From NCBI GenBank assembly GCA_038093975.1, contig JBBPTG010000098.1:33926-97925 (forward strand): a stretch of 64,000 bases of DNA, read 5' to 3'. The DNA is from Chalciporus piperatus (taxonomy: Eukaryota > Basidiomycota > Agaricomycetes > Boletales > Boletaceae). The notes beneath the pieces were generated by a model. The model did not search any database. It saw nothing but the letters and a program-made list of their open reading frames with translations, and was not told the origin of the DNA. A program made the position numbers and the translations under genes. Positions 1 to 12,582 of this stretch are shown piece after piece; position 1 is the first letter of the stretch; each line of letters begins with the position of its first letter.

Positions 1-2143
1 AGATACACGATGTCACCTCCCACGATCTGGTAGTCTACACAACGAATGGTGAGTGGGTGTAGGTATTAGGCAATATTCGTAATAGCTGCATCCTCACCGG
101 ACAGCATCCGCTTATCCTCGAGGCGTTGTCCATTAATATGAGTCTATAGTCATCGATCGGTATCCCCGCCCGCCATTGAAGTCCCAGTTTGATCTTTTCT
201 ATTGTGCTAGATCGTTCACAAAAGACGGTGATTGTTTTCTCAGTCTCATAGTCAGACAGCCTGAGCAACTTGACAAGTATGTAAACTTGCATGTATTGTG
301 AGCGACCCGACAGCGCATCGAAGGCAAGGACTCACAACCACGAGCTGCGGTAAGCTCGACAGCCGTAAGCCGTGGATCCAAAACTATCTGCTCGTGTGTT
401 GTCCATTCACGAGTCGATCTGTGAATTAGTACAGTCAGCCGGAGATGCATAATCAACTGCAAAAGCACAATACCCCAGGGGACTCATTCTCAATGTCTCC
501 CCCCTGCATACCCCAAGTTGGCGAGGAGTTCGATAGATATTCATACCTTTACCCATATGCTTGAATTCGACGTGTCCATCGTAGCTCGGGAACACGTCGA
601 TCTGTAGCCCACCAGTACTCTGAGGAAGTGTGAGAATCTGAGACGCATCTGAAACAGTCAAAAGAGAAGCAAACCTCTTTCCCGGTGACTTGCCCCTCGA
701 CGGTGTATCCTTTCCCTAACGGCATGGCGACGAATTCTACAACGAGACCGTCACTCGCGCCCTAACAGGATGGTAATAAGCATACTTACGACGCACCACA
801 CCCGGCGCAACCGAGATCCCGTCCTAATATACGATCAACCTATGTTCCCGGACCCAATCATCGTACGCACTAGCCACCTGGGTAGACATATAGTTCAGCA
901 CTTCGATGAGACAGGGTTTGGCGCCAACGTACAATTGTCCTGTCTCTCCGGCAACTACAAGGTAATTTTGTATCCCCTCGACACTCTTGTTCTGTGGATG
1001 TCCGGTCAACGCATTGACACCACCAACAGAAACCTTGACTGCGACGGGACCTCCATGCTCGTTTTCAAGTTTGAACAATAACCACATTGCCTCGCGTTGG
1101 TACATATTCTGATGTGACAGAGTTCACTACACGCCCCCCCGGTGAAGGAATTCTTTTCACGTACGACGAACGCGCCACCCTTGGCGATCACAGATGTCGG
1201 AAAGTTCTCGCATGTATGCACTTCCCCGACGTTGCTGATACACGAATTAGGTTGACCGTGACGGATACGAAGCTACCAACTCACAAGAGAGCAGGACCTG
1301 GGGGGGTCCATGACTCGTTCTCAGGTGCATTCGCAAGGTCAGGGATACGTTGGAGGCACAGGTGCCTCTTGCTCTTAGATAGATCTGTCCTACATAGGGT
1401 ACATACACCCCAATCGGACACAAATGGAACCAAAAAAAAAAAAAAAAAAAAAAAAACTCACAAGAGCTCGAATGAATCCATGTTGGGAGGGAGAGCATGC
1501 GTTTTTTCATTGTCTGTCGCAACGGAAGGGTTAACTTAGGCACAGTCCAGTCCATGATATGAGAGAGAAGATTAACCCACCTGGAACTCGGATAGTCCTA
1601 ACCGCTCCAGTCCGTAAGTGTAAGTGATGAGTACGAATGGATCGATAAGACCAACCTGTGGAATCGGACACTGAGGCCATTCACCGAAACGGATTCACGA
1701 CCCGAGCTAATTTTCGCCTCGTTGACGGATGACAGCTTGTCGTCCTCTCGACCGCGCTGGAGGAAAAATTCGTTGTAGAACTGCACGAGCGGCTGGTCCC
1801 TGGAACCCGCGATTAATGTGGGTGCATGTCAAGACCGTATATGCGGGCCCGACGTACACGCAACATCCGACGGGCCGTCAGTACTTCAGTGACGACAACC
1901 TCAAGACTGGCGTCCCTCAAAGTGACGACCTTGGGCTCAGGGAACCCTTGAACCCACACCAGTTATTTCACAAATCGACGAACAAGCAAAGATACACTTG
2001 CCTGCATCGACCAACTTTTTCGCAATGTCGTCGAACTGCAACGGAAGCGAAAGACCTCTGAACTGGATTTTGTCGTCTTGCCCCGGGGTGTGTACGACGA
2101 GTACGTCGAGGTTCTTACTCTGAGACGTTTGCAGTTGGGTCAT
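1..2143 (-). pseudogene. Ubiquitin-like/RING fusion gene, copy A (decayed, 3' end outside window)
   Basis: This is a diverged inverted copy of the gene at 37849-40513. Shared blocks in order from 2143 downward are an N-terminal exon (LSLPLQFDDIAKKLVDAG), an exon near 1665-1795 (SEAKI/NEAKI block), an exon near 1160-1200 (ENFPTSVIAKGG), MYQREAMW with [15 protein letters not shown] (about 950-1105), [10 protein letters not shown] (about 505-545), and a weak ubiquitin-like segment at 1-292 that the window edge cuts. Compared with the other copy it has apparent frame-breaking indels: one base near 1830-1860 and two bases near 1590-1610. An intron here also gained extra DNA with a 25-A run. The ubiquitin-like part keeps only scattered matches (YILVKLL, DYRLILMD). 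The same GC-AG first intron and 7-nt microexon (871-877) are kept. I infer a pseudogene; a fast-evolving gene with shifted splice sites is possible. Confidence 0.62.
1432..1456 (+). repeat. Poly-A run of 25
   Basis: An uninterrupted 25-nt A tract on the plus strand lies inside an intron-equivalent region of copy A. The corresponding interval of copy B (about 38400-38750) is some 180 bp shorter and lacks it. Confidence 0.9.
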
Positions 2144-2209
2144 GGATGACAGTGGTGGATGAAAAACTATGAAAAGAGAGCCGTGTGTTCCCCCTTGCTC
2201 ACTTAGTTA

Positions 2210-2215
2210 CTTATA
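2210..2215 (-). promoter_or_regulatory. TATA-like motif upstream of copy A
   Basis: TATAAG on the minus strand, 67 bp before the inferred ATG at 2143. The same TATAAGT block lies 50 bp upstream of copy B's ATG (37794-37799), so it predates the duplication. Its role as a core promoter is inferred. Confidence 0.4.
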
Positions 2216-2768
2216 GTGCAACCCACATTGATTCTTCCAATTTGCTTCCACCGGCGCCATCGCAACTTGTACCGATGCCCTCATTCTTCACCATCGCCTG
2301 GGTGAAGTAGTTGTTAAGCAAAGCTTCGAGAGTCGCATCGTTCGAAATACGTACGAGATGGGTGCAACTTCATCGACGCGTCGAGATGAAACGCGCACGC
2401 GAACTTATCACTTATTTACTGTAAATTCAAGTTATTATCGCGCTTCCAGACACATAAATGGCTGTCGACTCTGGGTAGTCTAGGACACAGCGGGTGATTT
2501 GACGACTCGAGATGCTTGTTACAAGAGGCCTACCAAACGTTCATTCCAGCGACATTTCGCGGAAAAACGCCGCCGCTAACGAAAATGTGAGATAGATTAG
2601 CAAGTTCCCCAACCGCAGAGAACTACAGAAGAACTCGATAGTCTTCTGAACGTCCAACATACCCTTACCCCTCCTTCTATGTCACCTCTACCTACCCACC
2701 AATGACCTCACTCACGTCTACTCGCACGACGCACCCCCGCAACCTCACATCAAGACCCCATTCCCTCC

Positions 2769-5700
2769 TCAAAGACTGCAATGCCAACACATCAACAACC
2801 CACTCGCAAAGGTACACAAGGGGGGACTCACCCAATAACAGTCATCAACAAGAACCCAACGGTCGACACCACGAGCGTGGCAATCACGCTGGCCGGTACG
2901 CCATTCTTGAGGAAATCGATGTTCGTAAGGTAAGCCTGCCCAAGATCGTCCTCTTGTGCAGCTCTATTATACGCATTCGTCAGTCGTCAGTCAAGTCCAC
3001 ACCTCAAGCAGTCCGCACCCCAAGCGGAACAAAAACGACGTTCGGGGCCAAGGAAAAACAAGCAGACGGGGAAGATCGAGAAACGGACACTCACGCGAGC
3101 TGATTCGGGAACCCTGACACCGGCATTCCCATCCCAGTCGAACAAATCAACCCCGTCAAAAAGATCAACAAATTAGACCGATTCCCTGGGAGGTCCTTGC
3201 CCACTTGTTGAGCGATCGGGACGAGCAACACGCTCGCGATCGTGTGGCTGATGAACGTCGAGACGACCTACGAGCGCCAACGAGCAAACGAGTGAGCAGG
3301 TCAGGTTAAATCAAGGCATGCAGGAAGCGAAGAGGACGTACGAGCACGACCCCCGAAAGCACAAACACGACACTAATCAACGACCTCCCATCTAATATCC
3401 CCCTGATACGTCCATCCATCGCATCCATCAATCCACTCGACCTAACACCACTCCCCAACGCAATGCCACCCATCGCCAAAAACACGATCGTCCACGCAAA
3501 CTGTTCGAAATCGTCCTTCTTGAGCACCCCGGTGGCAAAGAAAGCGACGATGGGTATGATGGCGATGATACCCATGTCACCCACGATAGGTTCGATACGC
3601 TGTTCGATACACCAGAGGAAGATGGTGATGAAACAGACGATAGTGACCCAGTATTGTTTAATAGTGAAGGATTCGCGGGTGGGACGGATGGCTCGGATTT
3701 CGAGGGGGCCGGAGCCATCAGGGGAGCGTGAGGGATTGTAGCTTACGAGGAGGAGGAGCCAGATGAGGAGGATGGAGATGATGGAGACTGGGAGCGACAC
3801 AATGAACCAACTCCCCCAGTCGAGTTTAGGGTCCATATAGCCGACTGCGATGAGATTCTGAGGGGAGGAGATGGGAGAGCTTTGACCACCGATGTTAGCC
3901 GCGAGCGCGATGCCGAGCTATGCATGTCAGCGTAAATGTTGTGCGGGATGACAAGCACTCACTATCAGGCACGGAGCGAACGATGCCCTTGCTGGTAGTG
4001 TTCGAAGGATGGGCTGTGCAACCGCAGTCAGAAACAGAAAAACATCAAGAGAACACCACGTACCCGAATCAGAGTAAAACAAAGAGCCGGCGCAGCGACA
4101 TTACTATCAGCGAGCAGTTAGCGTCCATCAGAACACCAAACGAAACCACCACCTTATCCACATGCTGGCGAAGCAAGCGACGCCCATGAACGCCAACAAG
4201 ACTGTCCGCGGTTTCGAACCAGCCATGCTAAGCATTCGGGTGATCAACATCCGATCAATGTTCGTCTTGCTCAACGCGGCAGATATTGTCAGACCACCGA
4301 CGAGGAGCATGATCGTAGGCGAGAACATGACCGAAAATACATGTCTAGCAGACGGGTCAACGATGTGCTTGGACATGGGACGCACACGACTTACTTTGTA
4401 GCATCGGGCGTCGACAATGGAACCCCGTCATCACCACGAATGACTCTAAGGGTGACAAGTAGGAGTGGAACAAGCATCGACGTCACGAACAGCGGAATCG
4501 CCTGAACCACCGTCAATTCAGCATGTTTGGCACCGCACGAATGACCACACTGCTCACCTCTGATGCCCACATGATCGTGCTAAGCATAAGAATGGCGAAA
4601 CACTTGTTCGCTTCGGGGCCATCCTTGATGACGGTCGTGTTCACCAACACGATGAAGACAGCGACCGCCACAATGAGGGATATCTTCTTTCGCTTCAGCC
4701 TGAAACCACCGAGAGGCGTCGGGATGTCGACGATACCGCCCTCCTCCTCACGGACGAGGATGGCACCACCCATGGTATCAGGGCCATCTGTTGCACCTCG
4801 ACGCTCTTGCGCCAACATCTGGCGCCAAACGGTATTGCGTTCCCATGCGATGTGCTCACGTTGATGGACTTTGAGCTGCTGGACGGCAGCGACAGGGTCG
4901 TCGCCTGTGACACACTTGGCGTATAGCGTGACGAGCCGGTTGATTGCAGCAGTCAGCTTATCCCGTGAGCTCTGAAGGAACGGAAAGGCCGTCTCCACTA
5001 CTTCATGCATATATCGATCTTGAAGCTACATCAGGTCGACATTGGTTGACCGTCGACACTTGACAGACACACTCACCTCGTTATACGTGATTTTGTCATA
5101 CCTAGCGATCCCGTCAGTAAAGATCGGAGAGTGAACGAAATGCGACGTACTTTTTCACGATTTTGCGGAATCCTGAGTAGTTGACTTCGACGTATGACTT
5201 CAAGGAGGAGAATGAGACATATAAGTTCGTTATCTTGCGCTTGAACAAGAGACGGATATCCCAAGCGTAGTTTGTTCTAGCCGTCCAGACAGATTCTGGT
5301 GGTAACGACGTGATGCTGTCCTTCATATGTATGAGTTTGCCAGCAATATCGCAAGCTCGTCCTATCGGCGACATGCTAGCGCTGTTAGCGCGAGGCCTGG
5401 ACGAGGATGGGTGGTCATCCATGTCATGGTCCAACGAGGATACACTCCGACGACGACCAGACGAGCTATGCCGTGTTCCTTTTCAGTGACATTAATTGGA
5501 TTTTCCCGAGTTAGTCGGAAATGAGCTTACCAGACAGACTTCGAGGCCCATGACTGACTGAACTAGACTTTCTCCGCCTGCGTTTGGGAACATGATCGTC
5601 CTCAAAATGAACATGGTCCCCGTCCCCAATGAGGTCTTCCTCCTCATCTTCGTCCTCGTCATCCTCGTCCATATAGTCGTCCATGTAATATTGACCCGCT

Positions 5701-6129
5701 TCAAGACCTGCTTGGTCCTGTTCTGCGACGAGCTCTTCGAGAGCAGCAAGGTCATCGAAGAGTTCCTTCTCTTTCTCCTGGTAGAAGGTACATATCTTGT
5801 GTAGTTCTTGGTCGAGGAGGGGTATGAATACACCGTCGAAACTGGAGTCTTGTTGGCCGACGAGAGCGGTATGTTCGGTTGCCTCGAGGTCTGTGTGAGT
5901 ATGCCCGAGACGATGATGTTCCTTCTCGAGCTGGTAGATGTGTCGCTTGAGAACGTCGTAGCTGCCAAACTGTAGTCAGCGCCGGTGCTTGTGTGAATGG
6001 ACGGCAGCGACGTACGCGATGTACTCGTCCCACCAGTCAGCGACTGCGTTGAACTTGAGCGCTGAGCTGTGATGAGTTGTGAGCTGGTTACAACGTAGAG
6101 TACTCTGCTACGAAATACCTGAACTTCAT
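2769..6129 (-). CDS. SPX-domain low-affinity phosphate transporter (PHO87/90/91-like)
   Basis: The product is a plasma- or vacuolar-membrane phosphate/anion symporter with an N-terminal SPX domain, which in this family senses inositol pyrophosphates. The ATG at 6129 gives MKFSSALKFNAVADWWDEYI, a classic SPX start, once the intron after 6119 is removed. SPX helices continue through YDVLKRHIYQLEKEH, an acidic linker (about 5640-5700) and LYVSFSSLKSYVEVNYSGFRKIVKKY. The anion-permease part follows: LKRKKISLIVAVAVFIVLVN, MLLVGGLTISAALSK, IGIALAANIGGQSSPISSPQ and MDPKLDWGSWFIVSLPVS, then more hydrophobic helices to a short last exon ending VIGL-stop at 2769. About eight or more introns are inferred. 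Upstream (6130-9461) is gene-poor. The last two exons are also present as an inverted scrap at 37196-37330. It looks intact. Which PHO paralogue it matches cannot be decided here. Confidence 0.9.
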
Positions 6130-9100
6130 TGCGAATGCGCGTGTTGGCCTGGGTGTTGTGCGAGGGTGTAAGGAGCGGAGTGGGATCTCCTCGAGTCGAT
6201 TCGTTGGGCGCGCAATGTTGGGCCAATGTCAAGCCAAATGTCACTCGCTAGCACGTTGTCCGAGGTGAGTGAGTTCCGGGTGGCGGTGAAACTCGCCAAT
6301 TCACTGCCAGTGACTTTGGACGTCCTCGACGACGACGACAATGGTCAATTTGAACGGCGGCGTTGGACATCCTCGGGGCATCCCTACGAACGGTAAAGAT
6401 GTGGATTCTACTCGTGAATACGATTCAGATGGACTACATCAGTACTACATCCTGATACGCCACGTCGCCACCACGCGCCACTTGGAGTACCCCAATCCAG
6501 CCAATGTAAGTACAACCATCATTACGGCTCTAAATAAACCTACGGCGGCCTACAGACAACCAATAACACCCCCACCGGAGCTTGATCATAAACTGTATGT
6601 GTTCCATCTGTGGTCTAGCGCAATCCATCATACACCGTTCATTGACACGCTTAGATATATTGCACCGCACCCCTCCTCAGTGCCTGAATACATTCTCCTC
6701 TGTCGTCCAAATGGCATTCCCCCGGATGAGTCGGATGAAAATCATGAGGGTTGCTGTGGTTGTCACGCCATCTGACCCCCACTACGTCCCGCCTCACCTT
6801 TATCCTTTTTTTCACGCGCAGGTAGATCGTCGACCCCGAGGCTAGACCCCACATAGACTCGCTTCCAATAATTCACCATCATCGCGTCCGTCCTTGTCTT
6901 GTACATGAGGCAGCATGAGGCCTATGTATGTACCATACGAACCAACTGGCCGTTGACACCACCCATCATGGCAGCAATATACCACACACACTGTCTCCGT
7001 CCCCCCTCGATCCGATCGTTTCACGTCGTGTGTTAGCGACGCCTCACCAGTGCACCAGCCGCAACATCGAAACACCGGACGCGAACGCGAAAATGAGACG
7101 CCGTGCATGATATTCGACCCTTTTGTACCCTTGTACCATGCGACAGTCCCAACTCCGTTCCTTTCTTTCGATCGTGATCCGTTACGTGTGTCGAGGAACA
7201 AGAACGTGAAACAAGATCCTTGAAACGAATAACAAAACAAGAATAGTCACTGGCTTTCGATGGTAATTGAAATCAACATTTGTCGGCTGTCTGACATGAC
7301 TTACATACGTATGTATGTTTGTATCTCTAATTCGTAGCAATTGGCGCCCGGCGACCCCGATGTACTATTAATTATTGACAGTGACACCAACGATCAAGCG
7401 ACCGTCACTCGACCATCCCAAAAACGAGCAAGACTGGGACGGCCGCCGGTCACAACGGCCTGTCAACGCCAACGCCAACGCCATCGGTATGATTAGTTCC
7501 TTTTAGCACCGGCACGTCGCCACCGCCATCGCCAGCACCCTATCTACCCTATCCATATCAATACCCCATATAACCATACACACACAAAACATACATAGCC
7601 CTACTTCGAGGGACCCCACGTGTATCAAGCGATTCGAGGCAGTTCGACATCATGCTTGATTCGGACCGCTTCGATCGGGATACAATGTAGTTCCGAACCA
7701 ACCCCCATGTCTTGCGATGCATTGCATCGCGATCATGAACCCCGACTGTCTGGCTGCCATCCCCTGGTCTATGACTTTTGAAGCCTCCTAACGCTTGGCC
7801 CGTGCTTTCAACTCTTGGATCGGGAACGATTCCCCGAGCTATATCCTCGATTGACAGATGACAATTTCCGCTCGAGGCCTTTTTCCATCAACTCGGCACA
7901 AGTTTCGCAGGCGGCAGCACGAGCGTGCCAGTGGCGCACTGTTACCCGGTTTGCCCGAACTGCCACCCCTTGCGAATCCGTTTTCGTTTCGAAATCAACT
8001 TTCCATATGTCGACTAGCCTGCATCAGCCTGATCTGTGACCTGTCCTGCTCGAAACGTCGTAAGTAAGTACATACGACAGACTACATTGCGCCACCGTTA
8101 TCGGTGGTTCCTGACCGTCTCTCCCGTCCTAAGTTACCTGGTCCGCTCATCGCTTTTCGTGTTTGCCTCTTCATCCCCATGTGTCTAATCCTTAGTGCGT
8201 ACTCCTTTGGTTCTCGGGAATGACTACATGCCTCGATTGCAATCCTCGATCCCAAGTCCAATGCAGCAAACCAAACCCCACATGCAGCTTACCCCGGTCC
8301 GATCTCCCCCCCCCCTCCCCCTTTTCGCATTGCCTCTCAAGTTTGAATTCCAATCTTGTACACGGCCCCATTCCTATTCCCATTCTCGTGCCGGTTCGAA
8401 ACTCGACACCTTTGACCATTGCAAGCCACCGTTTCCGCGCCGCTGGATCCATTATACACCACCCGGTCAGCGGCGTTGGGTGCCTTGTAGGCTTGTCGTT
8501 GCCCCCATTCCACTGGCAGATCGGATCCAGGTATGGAAAGCTCAACGACATGTACGTATCCATCCATATCCATCATACACATCCATATCGATATATCCAT
8601 CTCGTCCACGCAATACATACATGACTCGAGTACTTTTTTTTTTTTAATGTATCTGTCTCTTTCGGAATGGGAAAAAGACAACAAGAGATGTCGGATGTGT
8701 CGATGTGATGCATGGATGAGGATGACACTGACCGGAGGTCCCGCTGAAATGAATCACATGCCTGCACCACTGCTGTACTGTATGTAACAAGCAAGGTCGG
8801 CTTGGCTGCATGTACACAAACTTGGTCGTCGCGACCACCCATTCAAATCGTCCTCGTCTTGCCAAGAAAAACTAAGCTAGCTCTTATCGACGTTTGACAC
8901 AAGTATGACACAAGTCCGACGAAACTCCCCGCCTGCCATCAGTCTCAATGAAACTTTGAAACGAGGAAAGGGACGTCGGCCCCGGGCCCACACATACACG
9001 CACACGTGCACACACATACACAAAGAAGATAGCGATCATAAAAAAAATGTGTATATATCCGATATCATTATGAATTCCACATATAATACAACTAGTGACT

Positions 9101-9461
9101 CTAGGACGATGGACAATAACAACTCTTTTCGTACTTTCGGCGTGGGTAACATAGAGGAAAAAATGACAAGTGATCATGAGCAACGTGCATCGTCGCTCTA
9201 GAGATGGGAATCCTGAACGAAAAAAAAGCGCGATGCATATATGTAAATCCGGGAGAAAAGAAAAGAAAAGGCAACGTGAAACGATGCTCCAAAAACGAAA
9301 AAAAAAACCATCACACTCGCGGTCAATGCCCCAAACGAACGAACGAAATCGGAACATGGAGGGGAACGAGAGAACGGTAGCGAGAGCCACGGGACACAGA
9401 GGAAGACAGAGGCGGCCGCCATCCCCTCAACGTCGCCTCGCCAACAGGGCGGCTAAACGGA
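6130..9461. other. Intergenic region, no gene recognised
   Basis: About 3.3 kb upstream of the phosphate transporter and downstream of the APSES gene. Open frames here (for example 6341-6775 and 8195-8647) are short, overlap on both strands and match no family I know. Simple sequence is frequent: a C-rich tract near 8305-8320, a 13-T run near 8633-8645, CA-rich DNA near 8985-9020 and A-rich purine tracts near 9215-9310. Untranslated leaders or non-coding transcripts are possible but not shown. Confidence 0.6.
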
Positions 9462-11385
9462 CTACCACGGTCGGACAGGTCGCCTGACACTCTCGCTCTC
9501 ACTCTCGTCGCTATCGAATGCATGACGGCAAGCCGATAGACGAGCCTCACGATTGTCTCGCTCTACGCCCGACTCTACACCAAGTCGTGAGGTTGGATAA
9601 GCGACCACTCCACTGTGCGCTTGCGAAGGCATAGGCATATGTCCGCGCGGGCCGTATCGAGCATTGGGGTCGACGATGCCACCTCGGTGTTGGAGCGTTG
9701 GGCCATCTCCAGATCGTGGCGTTATTGGTGATACGGGTGACACGCCCCCCGCCGAACTGCCCTCATGAGACCGCATCGTAGGACTGAACTCGGGGGATGA
9801 GGACTCGTATTTCGCCCGTCCACGGAAAGCAGGATCATGTTGAGGACCAGCATGTCCGTTCCATGACGAATGTATAGGGTATTGTGGTGCCGATCTACAT
9901 CATCTCGTCAATTCAACGCCCCTACCTTATGCGTCGCAGAGACAGAACGCACCTCGATGGTATAGAGACCGATCGGTGTCTGTGCCAACGACCGTCGTTG
10001 TGTGCCTCAGAAGCGCCGTCATCCATCTTTAATCGCTCCAAAACGGCAGCTGAATCCTGTGAAGATATCCCCCGGAGATCTTCTAGGGCTGATATCGGTG
10101 GTAATGCATACGATGGATTGCTAAAGTGGCGAGGAGGTGCGACGGGGTGAATGGGAGGGAGTTTGATTTCGTCGCCAGGTAGTCTGTTTCCTGGTCGGCC
10201 AGGACCGGATATGGGATCGTGTAGTGATATAGATGGGATATCTAATGACATCGACTCGGTCGAATGTTTTCGTTGAGTAACTACAGTCGAAGGTGGGTAC
10301 GGTGAATACCGCGATCTCTCTCGTACGAGTGGCGAGGTTGAGGCAGGCGATGCATTCGGACCTCGTTGCCTAGGGGGACTAACACGTGCATCGGGGAATT
10401 GACGGGGCGGTGGATAAGAATAGGAAGCATTGTATGTGCGAGGAGAGGCGTCTTGCTCCGAGCGATGATGAAAAGGTACGATCGAAGTGGCGTGTTCTGT
10501 GGGTGTTGGGAGCACCGGAAGCGTGGACGACCACGCAGGCTGGGAAATAGATGGCGATGATATAGAAGCTGCGGACTGATTTGTCCGACGAGGACGCCGG
10601 CGTCCAGATGCGGTGGATACGACTTGGCCGTAGCCAGCCTGATCTGGTGATAGACAAGTGCTTGGGAATGTGGGGCTGACACAGGAACGGTGAATAAATT
10701 GGAGGGTGTCAATTGTGTATAACTTACCCGAAGAGGGGGACCAAGTCATCACGTATTGGCCATGCCACGCTGGAGCGGAATCATTAGGGGGGAAAAGGGG
10801 GAATGAATGAATGAATAAACACACCGTCTAGAGAGGCGAAGTGCCACCTGTGGAAGCGAGATAATGAGCGCACTGAGAAAGACGAGGAAAGGGAATAAAG
10901 CTGACCTCGTAAGGCATCCACGTCCCTTGAATTTTGAGATAGCCACCTCGTACCCGACGAATGACGGAAGCCAAGTCGGGTTGTGAATCAATCATTTTCA
11001 CGATGTCAGCTGTAAAGGGCTAAAGACACAGGGCTTTACAAATGGCGAAGATAGACTGACCCTTGGAGTTTCCGAGGGCTGAGGGGGGATGAGAGATGGT
11101 CGAGATAGATGGTGTAGAGTGGCGTACCTTTCCATATGCCCGTCCATAGGATATAACCGTCGTCGATATCCATCATGATCCACTGACCATTGAGTGGGTA
11201 TTCGTAGACAGGTCTGGTGAGGGTTAGCAGGGCACTCGACGAGGAGTGCCAGTAGTTTGTACATACATGTAACCTCTTGGGTCGTTTGAGGTGATGTATC
11301 TCCCCTTTGTGACTTGATGATTTGGGGAAGCATATGGGCGGAATCTTGGACCTGATGAGGAGGAAGGCGCGGGGGAGGGATCCAT
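9462..11385 (-). CDS. APSES/KilA-N domain DNA-binding protein
   Basis: A sequence-specific DNA-binding regulator, probably nuclear. Translation from the ATG at 11385 begins MDPSPAPSSSSGPRFRPYAS. After four short introns are removed, the N-terminal third reads ITSNDPRGY-IPVYEYPLNGQWIMMD, ILWTGIWKALGNSKADIVKM, VIRRVRGGYLKIQGTWMPYE and VALRLSRRVAWPIRDDLVPL. This is the winged-helix APSES/KilA-N core as found in basidiomycete Xbp1-like factors. The remaining two thirds are low-complexity and rich in Pro, Ser and Arg (for example SPSISQPAWSSTLPVLPTPT), with a last exon ending SVRRPVRPW-stop at 9462. No ankyrin repeats are seen, so it is not an Mbp1/Swi6-type protein. The target process is unknown; family members commonly act in cell-cycle, stress or developmental control. 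Confidence 0.85.
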
Positions 11386-12582
11386 TTGAATTTGGATTTC
11401 TTTTTGGATCTCACTCGATTTTATATAAACCCACTCGACCCGGGAAATGAACCGCGTCAAAATTAGAGACGCTGATTCGCATACTCCGGCCACGTCGACG
11501 AGGACGCGTCTGTGACCATCCATCCCTGTGACATACCTACTCGTCCGTGACATAATCCTCGGCAACCGCAGCATCACGTCACCATCTCACCAGATCTGGA
11601 AATCAACTCGAGTTGCCTTTCCCTCGGCACCGGCAACGAGGAAAAAAAATAAAAATGTCACATCAACGATTCGGGGGATCTCAAGATCAAGGTACCCCAA
11701 TTTCGCCAATTTAAATTCCCTTCCGTTCGCGGGTTCTTAACCCCAGGGCAAAAATAAATAAAAGAATAACAAAACATCCGTCACGCGCTCACTTCCTCGG
11801 CCCGTCGGTCCCTCTCTTGCTACAGTATCCATTCCTCCCTCTGTCCGCATACGCCGGATGTACGTTCATCCATGGTTTGGCATGGAGACACTGCGACATG
11901 TACACCCTCTTTGGGTCGCTCCTTCATACACGCTCGGCCATTGTCCCCCTTCTGGAACTTGCGTGTCACCACCAGCAACGCCGACAACGCCGACAACGCC
12001 CCCAACAACACCATCACCACCACCACCCCCACACAAACAACATCCCGTTGGCTCGCTGCTGGCACAGGCTGTTTCGATCATCCGTGCCTCGCCGTTGATA
12101 GCCTTTCTCATTTTAGGCGGCGCGGACCTCATGCAGGGACGCACGACATTCTCGTTCGCGATCGAAACGAACCTGGCAATCGCAATATAACCCGATTTGG
12201 TGTGACCCGTCTTCGAAGCGGTGCCTTGGAAGCCAACACGAACAATACCGTCGATCACCCTCGATGACTAACGCCCACTCGAAAAATATCTCCGGATCCA
12301 CTTCTTTCCCTTCTTCTTTTCTTTCCCACCCCCTCGCCATCTTCTTCCGTCGTCGGCCGTACTTTGTGTGAACATTCCTTTTATGGTACCACTTTTCCAC
12401 CCCCCTTGACAGGTTCGGTACCGAACGTTCACTGTCTTACGTTCGCTTCATCCTCGGAATAATTATCACCATATCGTCTCCAGTTCGACGGTCCATACGA
12501 TATAATTTACACCAAATCACCACACACACGCATGTCTAAACCACCGTCAATGTCAACGTCCCATTTTTAATAGTAAGCACCC
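11386..12582. other. Intergenic region, no gene recognised
   Basis: Upstream of the APSES gene and downstream of ODC. It contains a CAACGCCGACAACGCC / CACCAC simple-repeat patch near 11965-12045, which creates long frames on both strands (11866-12267). I treat those frames as compositional artefacts. Nothing else was recognised. Confidence 0.55.

Larger units (their letters stand above)
1..2904 (-). repeat. Inverted segmental duplication, arm A
   Basis: This stretch matches 37196 to about 39850 in inverted orientation. The match covers the ubiquitin-RING gene, its roughly 600-bp upstream region (for example the segment around 2345-2600 against 37500-37720, with shared blocks such as TTACAGTAAAT and GCATTTTCGTTAGCGGCGGC read on one strand) and the last two exons of the neighbouring phosphate transporter. 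Similarity stops inside the transporter near 2904. The arm runs off the left window edge, so its true length is unknown. Confidence 0.8.

Noticed and set aside
6341..6775. 144-residue plus-strand frame upstream of the phosphate transporter
   Set aside because: No family resemblance, and the antisense and alternative frames are equally open.
8391..8410. GGTTCGAAAC resembling a tRNA T-arm (also near 15418)
   Set aside because: No matching acceptor stem, D-arm or A-box could be found upstream.
8985..9020. CA-rich repeat considered as a CRISPR-like or tandem array
   Set aside because: It is an irregular CA microsatellite without spacers; CRISPR arrays are also not expected in a fungal nuclear genome.
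11866..12267. Several 110-130 residue frames on both strands
   Set aside because: They arise from a CAACGCCGACAACGCC/CACCAC simple repeat that lacks stops in every frame; no domain or splice support.
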